The translations under genes and the position numbers were made by a program. This document shows positions 48,496 through 57,514 of a stretch of DNA of 64,000 nucleotides, in pieces. How positions within the stretch are numbered: position 1 is the stretch's first letter; each line of letters opens with the position of its first letter. A model generated the notes under the pieces. That model saw only the letters and a program-made list of their open reading frames with translations, was not told the DNA's origin and did not search any database. The stretch comes from Enterobacter mori (lineage in GTDB: Bacteria; Pseudomonadota; Gammaproteobacteria; Enterobacterales; Enterobacteriaceae): contig NZ_CP104285.1 in the NCBI RefSeq assembly GCF_025244905.1, positions 1,426,001 to 1,490,000 of the forward strand, given 5' to 3'.

Positions 48496-48765
48496 TTACT
48501 GAGCGGCAAACAGGCCCAGGTTTTCTTTGGCGTAGGCTTCAAAGTCAGTGCAGCCGCCAATGTGTTTCTGATCGAGGAAGATCTGCGGTACGGTTTCAAC
48601 CGGCTTGCCGACGGTTTTTTCGAGATCCGCTTTGGTGATGCCTTCCGCGTGGATATCCACGTAGCGGAAGTTGAAGTCATCGCGCTCTTCGGTCAGTTTC
48701 TCAGCCAGCTCTTTCGCGCGCACACAGTAAGGGCACCCTGGACGACCAAAAATTACTGCAAACAT
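48496..48765 (-). CDS. grxA: Glutaredoxin 1 GrxA
   Basis: 89 residues from the ATG at 48765. Redox motif CPYC in RPGCPYCVRAKEL, cis-Pro in ETVPQIF and glutathione site GGCTDFE. Reduces disulfides, including ribonucleotide reductase, with glutathione. GAGAG precedes the start. In E. coli ybjC lies between grxA and nfsA; it is missing here. Confidence 0.95.
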   Translation of the reverse strand: MFAVIFGRPGCPYCVRAKELAEKLTEERDDFNFRYVDIHAEGITKADLEKTVGKPVETVPQIFLDQKHIGGCTDFEAYAKENLGLFAAQ

Positions 48766-48948
48766 TTCTCTCTCCTCAAAAACAAGCCTGACGGCGAATG
48801 ACACCTATAGTGCCCGATAACCTGCCGCCATTAAAGAAGGTTTCGCCTGTCGCTTTGATACAGTCAGGCTATGTTTCGCCAATTACACCGCGCAAATCAT
48901 TGCCTATACTGGCTGCCATACGTATTTAGCAAGACAAAGAGAGACAAG

Positions 48949-49671
48949 ATGACACCAACGATTGACCTGCTCCAGTCCCACCGCTCCATTCGCCACTTCA
49001 CCGATGAGCCGATTACCGAGGCGCAGCGTGCCGCGATTATTGACAGCGCAAGAGCCACCTCCAGCTCCAGCTTCCTGCAGTGCACCTCGATTATCCGCAT
49101 TACAGACCCGGCTATGCGCGAGCAGTTGGTCACGCTGACCGGCGGGCAGAAGCACGTCGCGCAGGCGGCGGAGTTCTGGGTGTTCTGCGCCGACTTTAAC
49201 CGCCACCTGCAGATCTGCCCTGAAGCCGAACTGGGGCTGGCCGAACAGCTGCTGCTGGGCGTGGTGGATACTGCGCTGATGGCGCAAAACGCCTTTACGG
49301 CGGCGGAGTCTCTGGGGTTAGGCGGCGTCTACATCGGCGGTCTGCGTAACAACATCGAAAGCGTGACCGAGCTGCTGAAGCTGCCAAAACATGTGCTGCC
49401 ACTCTTCGGCCTGTGCCTCGGCTGGCCTGCGGATAACCCGGATCTGAAGCCGCGCATTCCTGCCGCTATGCTGGTGCACGAAAACCACTACCAGCCGGTC
49501 GATCAGGACGTCCTGAATCACTACGATGAAGAGCTGGCGAACTACTACCTGACGCGCGGCAGCAATAACCGTCGCGATACCTGGACTGACCATATTCGTC
49601 GCACCATTATTAAAGAAAATCGCCCGTTTATTCTTGATTATCTGCACAAACAGGGCTGGGCGACGCGATAG
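48949..49671 (+). CDS. nfsA: Oxygen-insensitive NADPH nitroreductase NfsA
   Basis: 240 residues from the ATG at 48949 (MTPTIDLLQSHRSIRHF); upstream in-frame extension is not supported. FMN-dependent nitroreductase fold with SHRSIRHFTDEPI and GLGGVYIGGLRNN. Reduces nitroaromatics by two electrons, activating nitrofurans. A TATACT at 48907-48912 could be its own -10 box now that ybjC is absent. Confidence 0.95.
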   Translation: MTPTIDLLQSHRSIRHFTDEPITEAQRAAIIDSARATSSSSFLQCTSIIRITDPAMREQLVTLTGGQKHVAQAAEFWVFCADFNRHLQICPEAELGLAEQLLLGVVDTALMAQNAFTAAESLGLGGVYIGGLRNNIESVTELLKLPKHVLPLFGLCLGWPADNPDLKPRIPAAMLVHENHYQPVDQDVLNHYDEELANYYLTRGSNNRRDTWTDHIRRTIIKENRPFILDYLHKQGWATR

Positions 49672-49689
49672 TCCATTTATCCTGCGCCT

Positions 49690-49717
49690 GCCTGCGTATA
49701 TGATACGCAGGCTTTTT
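49690..49717 (+). terminator. Terminator after nfsA
   Basis: Perfect 10-bp stem GCCTGCGTAT/ATACGCAGGC with loop ATG and a run of five T. It separates nfsA from rimK. Confidence 0.8.
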
Positions 49718-49740
49718 CCATGACTTCAGAGAGGTGCAGG

Positions 49741-50643
49741 GTGAAAATTGCCATATTGTCCCGGGATGGAACGCTCTATTCATGTAAACGCCTGCGTGAG
49801 GCGGCGGCGAAACGCGGGCATCAGGTTGAGATCCTCGACCCGATGTCCTGCTATATGAACATCGACCCGGCAGCGTCGTCGATTCACTACAAAGGCCGCA
49901 AGTTGCCGCACTTTGATGCGGTGATCCCCCGCATCGGCTCCCAAATCACCTATTACGGTACCGCCGCGCTGCGCCAGTTCGAGATGCTGGGCAGCTATCC
50001 GCTCAACGAATCCGTCGCTATATCCCGCGCCCGCGACAAGCTGCGTTCGCTGCAGCTGCTCGCCCGTCAGGGGATCGATCTTCCCGTCACCGGGATTGCC
50101 CATTCCCCGGACGACACCAGCGATCTGATCGACATGGTGGGCGGCGCGCCTTTGGTGATCAAGCTGGTGGAGGGCACGCAGGGCATTGGCGTGGTGCTGG
50201 CGGAGACGCGTCAGGCGGCGGAGAGCGTGATTGACGCCTTTCGCGGTCTGAATGCGCATATCCTGGTCCAGGAGTATATCGAAGAAGCCAAAGGGCGCGA
50301 TATACGCTGCTTCGTCGTGGGTAATGAAGTGGTGGCGGCCATTGAGCGCCAGGCGAAAGAGGGCGATTTCCGCTCTAATTTACACCGCGGCGGCATTGCC
50401 AGAATCGCGGATATCAGCGAGCGCGAGCGGGAAATTGCCGTGAAAGCGGCGCAAACTCTCGGGCTGGACGTGGCCGGTGTGGATCTTCTGCGGGCGACGC
50501 GCGGGCCGCTGGTCATGGAGGTGAATGCCTCGCCGGGGCTGGAAGGCGTGGAAAAAACCACAGGTGTCGATATTGCGGGTAAAATGATCGCATGGATCGA
50601 GCGTCATGCCACGCCGGGTTACTGTCTGAAAACGGGCGGTTAA
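49741..50643 (+). CDS. rimK: Ribosomal protein S6 glutamate ligase RimK
   Basis: 300 residues beginning with a GTG at 49741, the point where E. coli RimK starts ([16 protein letters not shown]). ATP-grasp fold with [15 protein letters not shown] and [14 protein letters not shown]. Adds glutamates to the C-terminus of ribosomal protein S6. Followed by ybjN. Confidence 0.95.
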   Translation: MKIAILSRDGTLYSCKRLREAAAKRGHQVEILDPMSCYMNIDPAASSIHYKGRKLPHFDAVIPRIGSQITYYGTAALRQFEMLGSYPLNESVAISRARDKLRSLQLLARQGIDLPVTGIAHSPDDTSDLIDMVGGAPLVIKLVEGTQGIGVVLAETRQAAESVIDAFRGLNAHILVQEYIEEAKGRDIRCFVVGNEVVAAIERQAKEGDFRSNLHRGGIARIADISEREREIAVKAAQTLGLDVAGVDLLRATRGPLVMEVNASPGLEGVEKTTGVDIAGKMIAWIERHATPGYCLKTGG

Positions 50644-50706
50644 ATGGTATTGAGCACGCTTTTTGCGTAATCTATGCAAAGTTTTTATATAAGAGGCTGC
50701 ACAGCG

Positions 50707-51183
50707 ATGGATTTACAGGTCGTTCCTACACTGGATACGTTACGTCAATGGCTTGATGATGCCGGGATTACGTTCTTTGAATGCGATTCCTGCCAGGCGC
50801 TGCATCTGCCTCATATGCAAAATTTCGATGGCATTTTCGATGCTAAAGTCGATCTGATTAACGACGTTATTCTTTTCTCCGCGCTGGCGGAAGTGAAGCC
50901 GTCCGCGCTGCTGGCGCTGGCCTCCGATCTTTCGGCCATCAACGCCAGTTCCTTGACGGTGAAAGCATTTCTCGACATACAGGATGATAATCTGCCAAAG
51001 CTGGTCGTTTGCCAGTCTTTATTCTCCGGTGCTGGCTTATCCTTTAAGCAGTTCGCCTGGTTTATGCGCTTGAGTGAAGAGCAAATTTCGATGGTCATGA
51101 TGGAAGCCAATGCACATCATCTGCTGTATAGCGCGGAAGATGACGCAGAGAATAATGATGCATCTCCCAATTTTCTCCACTAA
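50707..51183 (+). CDS. ybjN: YbjN family protein
   Basis: 158 residues from the ATG at 50707. Matches E. coli YbjN, a small cytoplasmic protein with a type III chaperone-like fold; linked to motility, biofilm and toxin-suppression effects but without known activity. Same position between rimK and potF. Confidence 0.93.
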   Translation: MDLQVVPTLDTLRQWLDDAGITFFECDSCQALHLPHMQNFDGIFDAKVDLINDVILFSALAEVKPSALLALASDLSAINASSLTVKAFLDIQDDNLPKLVVCQSLFSGAGLSFKQFAWFMRLSEEQISMVMMEANAHHLLYSAEDDAENNDASPNFLH

Positions 51184-51535
51184 GCCTGTCTGACTTTTGC
51201 GCAGTCGCTGCCAGAGCGGCTGCATAACGCCAATTTTTCTGCTGCTTTTAACCTTTCATTAAAGAATTTTTCACCTCCCTGAAGGCTGTTTCGGCTTATC
51301 ACGTAGACATAACCTGCATAAAAAATTGATAAAAGGCGTTTTTTCGTCTGGGCTATAGCCGGAGACACGGGCTACAGTTATTCTTGCGATGCTTACAAAA
51401 AAGCGAGCGGAACCTGCCAGGAAAGGGGTTTATTTTTATTTCGGGCAGAACGACAAACTATGCATGATTTTTGCATATATCCAGATTGCACAGTTTTGGT
51501 TCGTTTGTTAACGAGCTTTCAGAAGGAATAACACT
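51184..51535. other. potF upstream region, no gene
   Basis: 352 bp without a credible gene. A weak hairpin (GCAG-CGCT / AGCG-CTGC) lies at 51201-51223 just after ybjN. An inverted repeat TATGCA-N7-TGCATA at 51459-51477, about 60 bp before potF, may be a regulator site. No clear sigma-70 or sigma-54 boxes could be fixed. Confidence 0.4.
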
Positions 51536-52648
51536 ATGATCGCCTTGAATAAAAAATGGTTATCGGGTCTGGTTGCGGGTGCTCTGATGGCCGTCTCTGC
51601 CGGCACGCTCGCTGCGGAACAAAAAACGCTGCACGTTTATAACTGGTCTGACTATATCGCGCCGGATACGGTCGCGAATTTTGAAAAAGAGACCGGCATT
51701 AAAGTGGTCTACGATGTGTTTGATTCCAACGAAGTGCTGGAAGGAAAGCTGATGGCGGGCAGCACCGGTTTTGACCTGGTGGTGCCCTCTGCGAGCTTCC
51801 TTGAGCGTCAGCTGACCGCAGGCGTTTTCCAGCCGCTGGATAAGAGCAAATTACCGAACTGGAAAAACCTCGACCCGGAAGTGCTGAAGCTGGTGGCGAA
51901 GCACGACCCGGACAACAAATACGCGATGCCTTATCTGTGGGCGACCACCGGTATCGGCTACAACGTCGATAAGGTGAAAGCGGCGCTCGGCCCGGACGTC
52001 AAGCTGGACAGCTGGGACGTGGTGCTGAAGCCGGAAAACCTTGAGAAGCTGAAAAGCTGCGGCGTCTCCTTCCTCGATGCGCCGGAGGAGATTTTCGCGA
52101 CCGTGCTGAACTATCTGGGCAAAGACCCGAACAGCAACAAGGCCAATGACTACACCGGGCCAGCGACCGATCTGCTGCTGAAGCTGCGTCCAAATATTCG
52201 CTACTTCCACTCTTCCCAGTACATCAACGACCTGGCAAACGGCGACATCTGCGTGGCGATTGGTTGGGCTGGGGACGTGTGGCAGGCGGCTAACCGCGCG
52301 AAAGAGGCGAAAAACGGCGTGAACGTCTCTTACTTCATTCCAAAAGAGGGGGCGCTGGCGTTCTTCGATGTCTTTGCGATGCCTGCTGATGCGAAGAACA
52401 AAGACGAAGCCTATCAGTTCCTCAACTATCTGATGCGTCCTGACGTGATTGCCCACATCAGCGACCACGTTTACTACGCGAACGGTAACAAGGCCTCCGT
52501 ACCGCTGGTGAGCGAAGAGATCCGCAATAACCCGGCGATTTATCCACCGGCGGATGTGTTTGCCAAGCTGTTCACCCTGAAAGTTCAGGATCCAAAAATT
52601 GACCGCGTGCGTACCCGCGCGTGGACCAAGGTGAAGAGCGGTAAATAA
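51536..52648 (+). CDS. potF: Putrescine-binding periplasmic protein PotF
   Basis: 370 residues. Signal peptide ending TLAAE, then the polyamine-binding fold (LHVYNWSDYIAPDTVANFEKETGIKV). Delivers putrescine to PotGHI. AAGGA precedes the ATG. REP and hairpin elements separate it from potG. Confidence 0.95.
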   Translation: MIALNKKWLSGLVAGALMAVSAGTLAAEQKTLHVYNWSDYIAPDTVANFEKETGIKVVYDVFDSNEVLEGKLMAGSTGFDLVVPSASFLERQLTAGVFQPLDKSKLPNWKNLDPEVLKLVAKHDPDNKYAMPYLWATTGIGYNVDKVKAALGPDVKLDSWDVVLKPENLEKLKSCGVSFLDAPEEIFATVLNYLGKDPNSNKANDYTGPATDLLLKLRPNIRYFHSSQYINDLANGDICVAIGWAGDVWQAANRAKEAKNGVNVSYFIPKEGALAFFDVFAMPADAKNKDEAYQFLNYLMRPDVIAHISDHVYYANGNKASVPLVSEEIRNNPAIYPPADVFAKLFTLKVQDPKIDRVRTRAWTKVKSGK

Positions 52649-52661
52649 GTTACCGTGAGTC

Positions 52662-52718
52662 GTAGGCCGGGCAAGCGTTAGCGCCCCCGGCAACAGGCGC
52701 ACCGTTCTGGTGCGCCTG
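52662..52718 (+). repeat. REP unit plus perfect hairpin between potF and potG
   Basis: A family B REP (GTAGGCCGGGCAAGCGTTAG..., 52662-52691) is followed by a perfect 10-bp stem CAGGCGCACC/GGTGCGCCTG (52694-52718, loop GTTCT) with no T-run. Such structures inside ABC operons protect the upstream mRNA and raise the binding protein over the pump genes. Confidence 0.75.
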
Positions 52719-52751
52719 CACCATGATTTGATCTCTACCGGAGAACACCCC

Positions 52752-53885
52752 GTGAATGACGCGATCCCCCGCCCGCAGGCGAAAGTCCGTAAAGCGCTGA
52801 CCCCGCTGCTTGAAATTCGTAACCTCACCAAATCTTTCGACGGCCAGCATGCCGTGGACGACGTCAGCCTGACGATCTACAAAGGCGAAATATTCGCGCT
52901 GCTGGGCGCATCCGGCTGTGGAAAATCCACCCTGCTGCGTATGTTGGCGGGCTTTGAACAGCCTACCGCCGGGCAAATCATGCTTGATGGCGTGGATCTC
53001 TCCAGCGTGCCGCCGTATCAGCGTCCGATTAACATGATGTTCCAGTCCTACGCGCTGTTTCCACACATGACGGTGGAGCAGAACATCGCCTTTGGCCTGA
53101 AGCAGGACAAACTGCCGAAGGCCGAAATTACCGCGCGCGTGGCCGAAATGCTGAGCCTGGTGCACATGCAGGAGTTCGCGAAGCGCAAGCCTCACCAGCT
53201 CTCCGGCGGCCAGCGTCAGCGCGTGGCGCTGGCCCGCAGTCTGGCAAAACGCCCGAAATTATTGCTGCTCGATGAGCCGATGGGTGCCCTGGATAAAAAA
53301 CTGCGCGACCGTATGCAGTTAGAAGTGGTGGACATCCTCGAGCGCGTGGGGGTGACCTGCGTGATGGTGACCCACGACCAGGAAGAGGCGATGACCATGG
53401 CCGGACGTATCGCGATCATGAACCGCGGTAAGTTCGTGCAGATCGGCGAGCCGGAAGAGATTTACGAGCACCCAACCACCCGCTACAGCGCGGAGTTCAT
53501 CGGCTCGGTGAACGTCTTCGAAGGGCTGCTGAAAGATCGTCAGGAAGATGGACTGGTCATCGAATCGCCGGGGCTGCAGCATCCGCTGAAGGTCGATCCG
53601 GATAACTCCGTGGTGGATAACGTGCCGGTTTACGTCGCGCTACGTCCGGAGAAAATCATGCTCTGTGAGGATCCGCCTGCCGATGGCTATAACTTTGCCG
53701 TGGGCGAAGTGGTGCACATTGCCTATCTGGGCGACCTGTCTATTTACCATGTGCGTCTGAAAAGCGGACAAATGCTCAGCGCCCAGTTGCAGAACGAACA
53801 CCGCTATCGCAAGGGGCAGCCGACCTGGGGTGACGAAGTGCGCCTGTGCTGGGATGCGGACAGCTGCGTTGTACTGACGGTATAA
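52752..53885 (+). CDS. potG: Putrescine importer ATPase PotG
   Basis: 377 residues from a GTG at 52752, where E. coli PotG begins (NDAIPRPQAK); GGAG lies 9 bases upstream. Walker A GASGCGKST, signature LSGGQRQR, Walker B LLLDEPMGALD, and a C-terminal TOBE-type regulatory domain. Drives putrescine uptake. Confidence 0.95.
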   Translation: MNDAIPRPQAKVRKALTPLLEIRNLTKSFDGQHAVDDVSLTIYKGEIFALLGASGCGKSTLLRMLAGFEQPTAGQIMLDGVDLSSVPPYQRPINMMFQSYALFPHMTVEQNIAFGLKQDKLPKAEITARVAEMLSLVHMQEFAKRKPHQLSGGQRQRVALARSLAKRPKLLLLDEPMGALDKKLRDRMQLEVVDILERVGVTCVMVTHDQEEAMTMAGRIAIMNRGKFVQIGEPEEIYEHPTTRYSAEFIGSVNVFEGLLKDRQEDGLVIESPGLQHPLKVDPDNSVVDNVPVYVALRPEKIMLCEDPPADGYNFAVGEVVHIAYLGDLSIYHVRLKSGQMLSAQLQNEHRYRKGQPTWGDEVRLCWDADSCVVLTV

Positions 53886-53894
53886 GGAGCGATC

Positions 53895-54848
53895 ATGAGT
53901 ACACTTGAACCTCCAGCCCGCGTCAAAAAACCGGGCGGTTTTGCCCACTGGCTGGCGCGTATGCAGATGAACCATGGCCGCAAGCTGGTGATCGCCATGC
54001 CGTATATCTGGCTGATCCTGCTGTTCCTGCTGCCGTTCCTGATTGTTTTCAAGATCAGCCTGGCGGAAATGGCGCGGGCGATCCCGCCGTATACCAACCT
54101 GCTGGACTGGGCCGACGGACAGCTGACGCTGACCTTAAACCTGGGCAATTTCCTGCAGCTCACCGACGATCCGCTCTATTTCGAAGCGTATTTGCAGTCG
54201 CTGCAGGTGGCGGCGATCTCGACGATCTGTTGCCTTCTCATGGGCTATCCGCTGGCCTGGGCGGTCGCGCACAGCAAGCCGTCGACGCGTAATATTCTGC
54301 TGCTGCTGGTGATTTTGCCGTCGTGGACCTCGTTCCTGATCCGCGTTTACGCGTGGATGGGGATCCTGAAAAACAACGGCATACTGAACAACTTTCTGAT
54401 GTGGCTTGGGGTGATCGACCAGCCATTGACCATCCTGCACACCAACCTCGCGGTCTATATCGGGATTGTTTACGCCTATCTGCCGTTTATGGTACTGCCG
54501 ATCTATACGGCCCTGACGCGTATAGATTACTCGCTGGTGGAAGCGTCGCTCGATCTCGGCGCGCGCCCGTTAAAAACCTTCTTCAGCGTGATTGTCCCGC
54601 TGACCAAAGGCGGGATTATTGCCGGGTCAATGCTGGTCTTTATCCCGGCGGTAGGGGAGTTTGTGATCCCGGAACTGCTCGGCGGCCCGGACAGCATCAT
54701 GATTGGCCGCGTGCTGTGGCAGGAGTTCTTCAATAACCGCGACTGGCCGGTGGCCTCGGCGGTGGCGATCGTGATGCTGTTGCTGCTGATCGTGCCGATC
54801 ATGTGGTTCCACAAGCATCAGCAGAAACAGATGGGAGACCACGGATGA
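53895..54848 (+). CDS. potH: Putrescine importer permease PotH
   Basis: 317 residues, six membrane helices, with the EAA loop EASLDLGARPLKTFFSVIVP. AAGGAG precedes the ATG. Its stop overlaps the potI start by four bases (ATGA). Confidence 0.95.
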   Translation: MSTLEPPARVKKPGGFAHWLARMQMNHGRKLVIAMPYIWLILLFLLPFLIVFKISLAEMARAIPPYTNLLDWADGQLTLTLNLGNFLQLTDDPLYFEAYLQSLQVAAISTICCLLMGYPLAWAVAHSKPSTRNILLLLVILPSWTSFLIRVYAWMGILKNNGILNNFLMWLGVIDQPLTILHTNLAVYIGIVYAYLPFMVLPIYTALTRIDYSLVEASLDLGARPLKTFFSVIVPLTKGGIIAGSMLVFIPAVGEFVIPELLGGPDSIMIGRVLWQEFFNNRDWPVASAVAIVMLLLLIVPIMWFHKHQQKQMGDHG

Positions 54849-55690
54849 ACAACTTACCGGTAGTGCGCTCCCCGTGGCGAATCGCGATTCTGGTGATTGG
54901 CTTTACCTTCCTGTATGCGCCGATGCTGATGCTGGTGATCTACTCCTTCAACAGCTCTAAGCTGGTAACGGTCTGGGCGGGCTGGTCGACGCGCTGGTAC
55001 AGCGAGCTGTTCCACGACGATGCGATGATGAGCGCGGTGGGGCTGAGCCTGACCATAGCCGCACTCGCGGCCACGATGGCCTGTGTTCTGGGCACCATCG
55101 CCGCGCTGGTGATGGTGCGCTTCGGGCGTTTTCGCGGTTCGAACGGCTTTGCCTTTATGATCACCGCGCCGCTGGTGATGCCGGATGTGATCACCGGCCT
55201 GTCGCTGCTGCTGCTGTTTGTTGCCCTGGCGCACGCCATCGGCTGGCCGGCGGATCGCGGCATGCTCACCATCTGGCTGGCCCACGTCACCTTCTGTACC
55301 GCCTACGTGGCGGTGGTGATCTCCTCGCGCCTGCGCGAGCTGGATCGCTCCATTGAAGAGGCGGCGATGGATCTCGGCGCCACGCCGCTGAAGGTCTTTT
55401 TCATCATCACGCTGCCGATGATTATGCCGGCGGTGATCTCCGGCTGGCTGCTGGCGTTTACGCTCTCGCTCGACGATCTGGTTATCGCCAGCTTTGTTTC
55501 CGGGCCGGGCGCGACGACGCTGCCGATGCTGGTCTTCTCCAGCGTGCGTATGGGGGTGAATCCGGAGATCAACGCCCTGGCGTCAATTATCCTCGGCGTA
55601 GTCGGAATTGTCGGATTTATCGCCTGGTATTTGATGGCGCGCGCGGAAAAGCAGCGGGTGCGTGATATCCAGCGTGCAAGACGCGGCTGA
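54845..55690 (+). CDS. potI: Putrescine importer permease PotI
   Basis: 281 residues from the ATG at 54845, overlapping potH. Six membrane helices and the EAA loop EEAAMDLGATPLKVFFIITLP. Partner of PotH. A clear terminator follows. Confidence 0.95.
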   Translation: MNNLPVVRSPWRIAILVIGFTFLYAPMLMLVIYSFNSSKLVTVWAGWSTRWYSELFHDDAMMSAVGLSLTIAALAATMACVLGTIAALVMVRFGRFRGSNGFAFMITAPLVMPDVITGLSLLLLFVALAHAIGWPADRGMLTIWLAHVTFCTAYVAVVISSRLRELDRSIEEAAMDLGATPLKVFFIITLPMIMPAVISGWLLAFTLSLDDLVIASFVSGPGATTLPMLVFSSVRMGVNPEINALASIILGVVGIVGFIAWYLMARAEKQRVRDIQRARRG

Positions 55691-55711
55691 AGCATTTAAA
55701 ATTTCCAGTGA

Positions 55712-55740
55712 AGTGCCGCGCATGACGCGGCACTGTTTTT
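55712..55740 (+). terminator. Terminator of potFGHI
   Basis: Perfect 9-bp stem AGTGCCGCG/CGCGGCACT (loop CATGA) then GTTTTT. It ends only 16 bases before the ybjO start codon. Confidence 0.88.
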
Positions 55741-55755
55741 CAGGGAAGTAAAACA

Positions 55756-56229
55756 TTGGGATTCTTTCAAAAAACACGTCATACGCATGCTCGTCCGAAC
55801 GTTCCTGCGCTGGTGCAGGTGGCGGCGCTCGCCATTATTATGATCCGCTGTCTGGACGTGCTGATGATTCTGAACACCTTAGGCGCCCGCGGCATCGGTG
55901 AATTCATTCACCGCAGCGTACAGACGTGGAATCTGACGCTGGTTTTTTTTAGCAGCCTGGTGCTGGTGTTTATTGAAATCTACTGTGCATTCTCGCTGGT
56001 CAAAGGGCGTAACTGGGCGCGCTGGGTCTATTTGCTGACGCAAATTACCGCGGCCAGCTATCTGTGGGCCGCCTCGCTGGGATATGGTTATCCGGAACTG
56101 TTCAGCATTCCCGGCGAGTCGCGACGTGAGATTTTCCATGCGCTGGTCATGCAAAAACTGCCGGACATGCTGGTCCTGTTCCTGCTGTTTGTTCCCGCCT
56201 CCAGCCGGCGGTTCTTCCGCCTGCAATAA
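55756..56229 (+). CDS. ybjO: Inner-membrane protein YbjO
   Basis: 157 residues beginning with a TTG at 55756, with AGGG about 10 bases upstream. Several hydrophobic segments (ALAIIMIRCLDVLMIL, LTLVFFSSLVLVFIEI). Matches E. coli YbjO (DUF2593), function unknown. The start is so close to the potI terminator that some read-through or a promoter inside potI must supply its mRNA. Confidence 0.88.
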   Translation: MGFFQKTRHTHARPNVPALVQVAALAIIMIRCLDVLMILNTLGARGIGEFIHRSVQTWNLTLVFFSSLVLVFIEIYCAFSLVKGRNWARWVYLLTQITAASYLWAASLGYGYPELFSIPGESRREIFHALVMQKLPDMLVLFLLFVPASSRRFFRLQ

Positions 56230-56233
56230 TGTG

Positions 56234-56239
56234 TATAAT
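56234..56239 (+). promoter_or_regulatory. Possible -10 box of rlmC
   Basis: TATAAT at 56234-56239, 31 bp before the rlmC start, right after the ybjO stop. The -35 region is weak. Confidence 0.4.
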
Positions 56240-56269
56240 CTCAGCCCTCGTTTTCCTTAAGGTTTTCAT

Positions 56270-57409
56270 ATGCAGTGCGCACTCTTTGACGCCGGACGCT
56301 GCCGCTCTTGTCAGTGGATAGAACAGCCGGTTCCTCAACAACTCACCGCCAAAATGGCCGACCTGCAACAGCTGCTGGCAGCACACGCGGTGGGCGAGTG
56401 GTGCGCACCCGTCAGCGGCCCGGAGCAGGGCTTTCGCAATAAAGCCAAAATGGTCGTCAGCGGCAGCGTTGAAAAACCGCTGCTGGGAATGCTGCACCGC
56501 GACGGCACGCCGGAAGATTTAACCGACTGTCCGCTGTATCCTGCCTCGTTTGAGCCCGTCTTTGCCGCGCTGAAACCGTTTATCGCGCGTGCGGGCTTAA
56601 CGCCTTACAACGTCGCCCGCAAGCGCGGCGAGCTGAAATACCTTCTGCTGACCGAAAGCCAGATTGACGGCGGCATGATGCTGCGCTTCGTTCTGCGCTC
56701 CGAATCCAAGCTGGAGCAGCTGCGCGCGGCGCTGCCGTGGCTGCAGGAACAGCTTGTGCAGCTTAAGGTCATTACCGCAAATATTCAGCCGGTGCATATG
56801 GCGATCATGGAAGGGGAGAAAGAGATTTTCTTTACCGAACAGCACGCGCTGGCCGAGAATTTCAACGGCGTGCCGCTGTGGATCCGCCCGCAAAGTTTCT
56901 TCCAGACTAACCCGACCGTGGCAAGCAGCCTGTACGCCACCGCCCGCGACTGGGTGCGCGCGTTAGGCATCCATCATATGTGGGATCTCTTCTGCGGCGT
57001 GGGCGGCTTTGGGCTGCACTGCGCGACGCCAGAGATGCAGCTCACCGGGATTGAGATCTCAGCCGAAGCGATTGCCTGCGCGAAGCAGTCTGCCTCTGAA
57101 CTGGGGTTAACGAATCTGCACTTCCAGGCGCTGGACTCCACGCAGTTCGCCACCGGCCAGGGCAACGTGCCGGAACTGGTGCTGGTGAACCCGCCGCGTC
57201 GTGGCATCGGAAAAGCGCTGTGCGACTACCTGAGCCAGATGGCGCCCGATTTTATCGTTTACTCTAGCTGCAACGCGCAGACCATGGCGAAAGACATCGC
57301 TAATCTGCCTGGCTACCATATTGAGCGCATTCAGCTTTTCGATATGTTCCCGCATACCGCGCATTATGAAGTGTTGACGTTGTTAACCCGTAGGCCGGGT
57401 AAGGCGTAG
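56270..57409 (+). CDS. rlmC: 23S rRNA m5U747 methyltransferase RlmC
   Basis: 379 residues. N-terminal Fe-S Cys cluster ([16 protein letters not shown] and C in LTDCPLYP), SAM motif [26 protein letters not shown] and the catalytic SSCNAQT. Methylates U747 of 23S rRNA. E. coli RlmC ends LTLLVKQ; here the end reads [11 protein letters not shown] and the stop TAG at 57407 lies inside a REP element, so the last residues and stop are REP-derived. Confidence 0.94.
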   Translation: MQCALFDAGRCRSCQWIEQPVPQQLTAKMADLQQLLAAHAVGEWCAPVSGPEQGFRNKAKMVVSGSVEKPLLGMLHRDGTPEDLTDCPLYPASFEPVFAALKPFIARAGLTPYNVARKRGELKYLLLTESQIDGGMMLRFVLRSESKLEQLRAALPWLQEQLVQLKVITANIQPVHMAIMEGEKEIFFTEQHALAENFNGVPLWIRPQSFFQTNPTVASSLYATARDWVRALGIHHMWDLFCGVGGFGLHCATPEMQLTGIEISAEAIACAKQSASELGLTNLHFQALDSTQFATGQGNVPELVLVNPPRRGIGKALCDYLSQMAPDFIVYSSCNAQTMAKDIANLPGYHIERIQLFDMFPHTAHYEVLTLLTRRPGKA

Positions 57410-57421
57410 CCGCCACCCGGC
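57390..57421. repeat. REP unit (family B) overlapping the rlmC end
   Basis: GTAGGCCGGGTAAGGCGTAG... to CCACCCGGC. The first 20 bases are coding and hold the rlmC stop. Confidence 0.85.
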
Positions 57422-57514
57422 ATGAATCCCGCATAATGTTCAACAAAATGTGAACTCTTCCTCCCTGCGAAATCAGGTAAGCTTACGTCATAAGAAATGA
57501 TTGAAGGCTTACCC

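Noticed and set aside
48766..48948. A shortened ybjC
   Set aside because: The in-frame extension upstream of nfsA does not resemble YbjC and has no ribosome site; the space is promoter-sized.
51459..51477. NtrC site before potF
   Set aside because: TATGCA-N7-TGCATA resembles it but lacks the TGCAC/GTGCA ends and no sigma-54 promoter follows; kept only as an unassigned inverted repeat.
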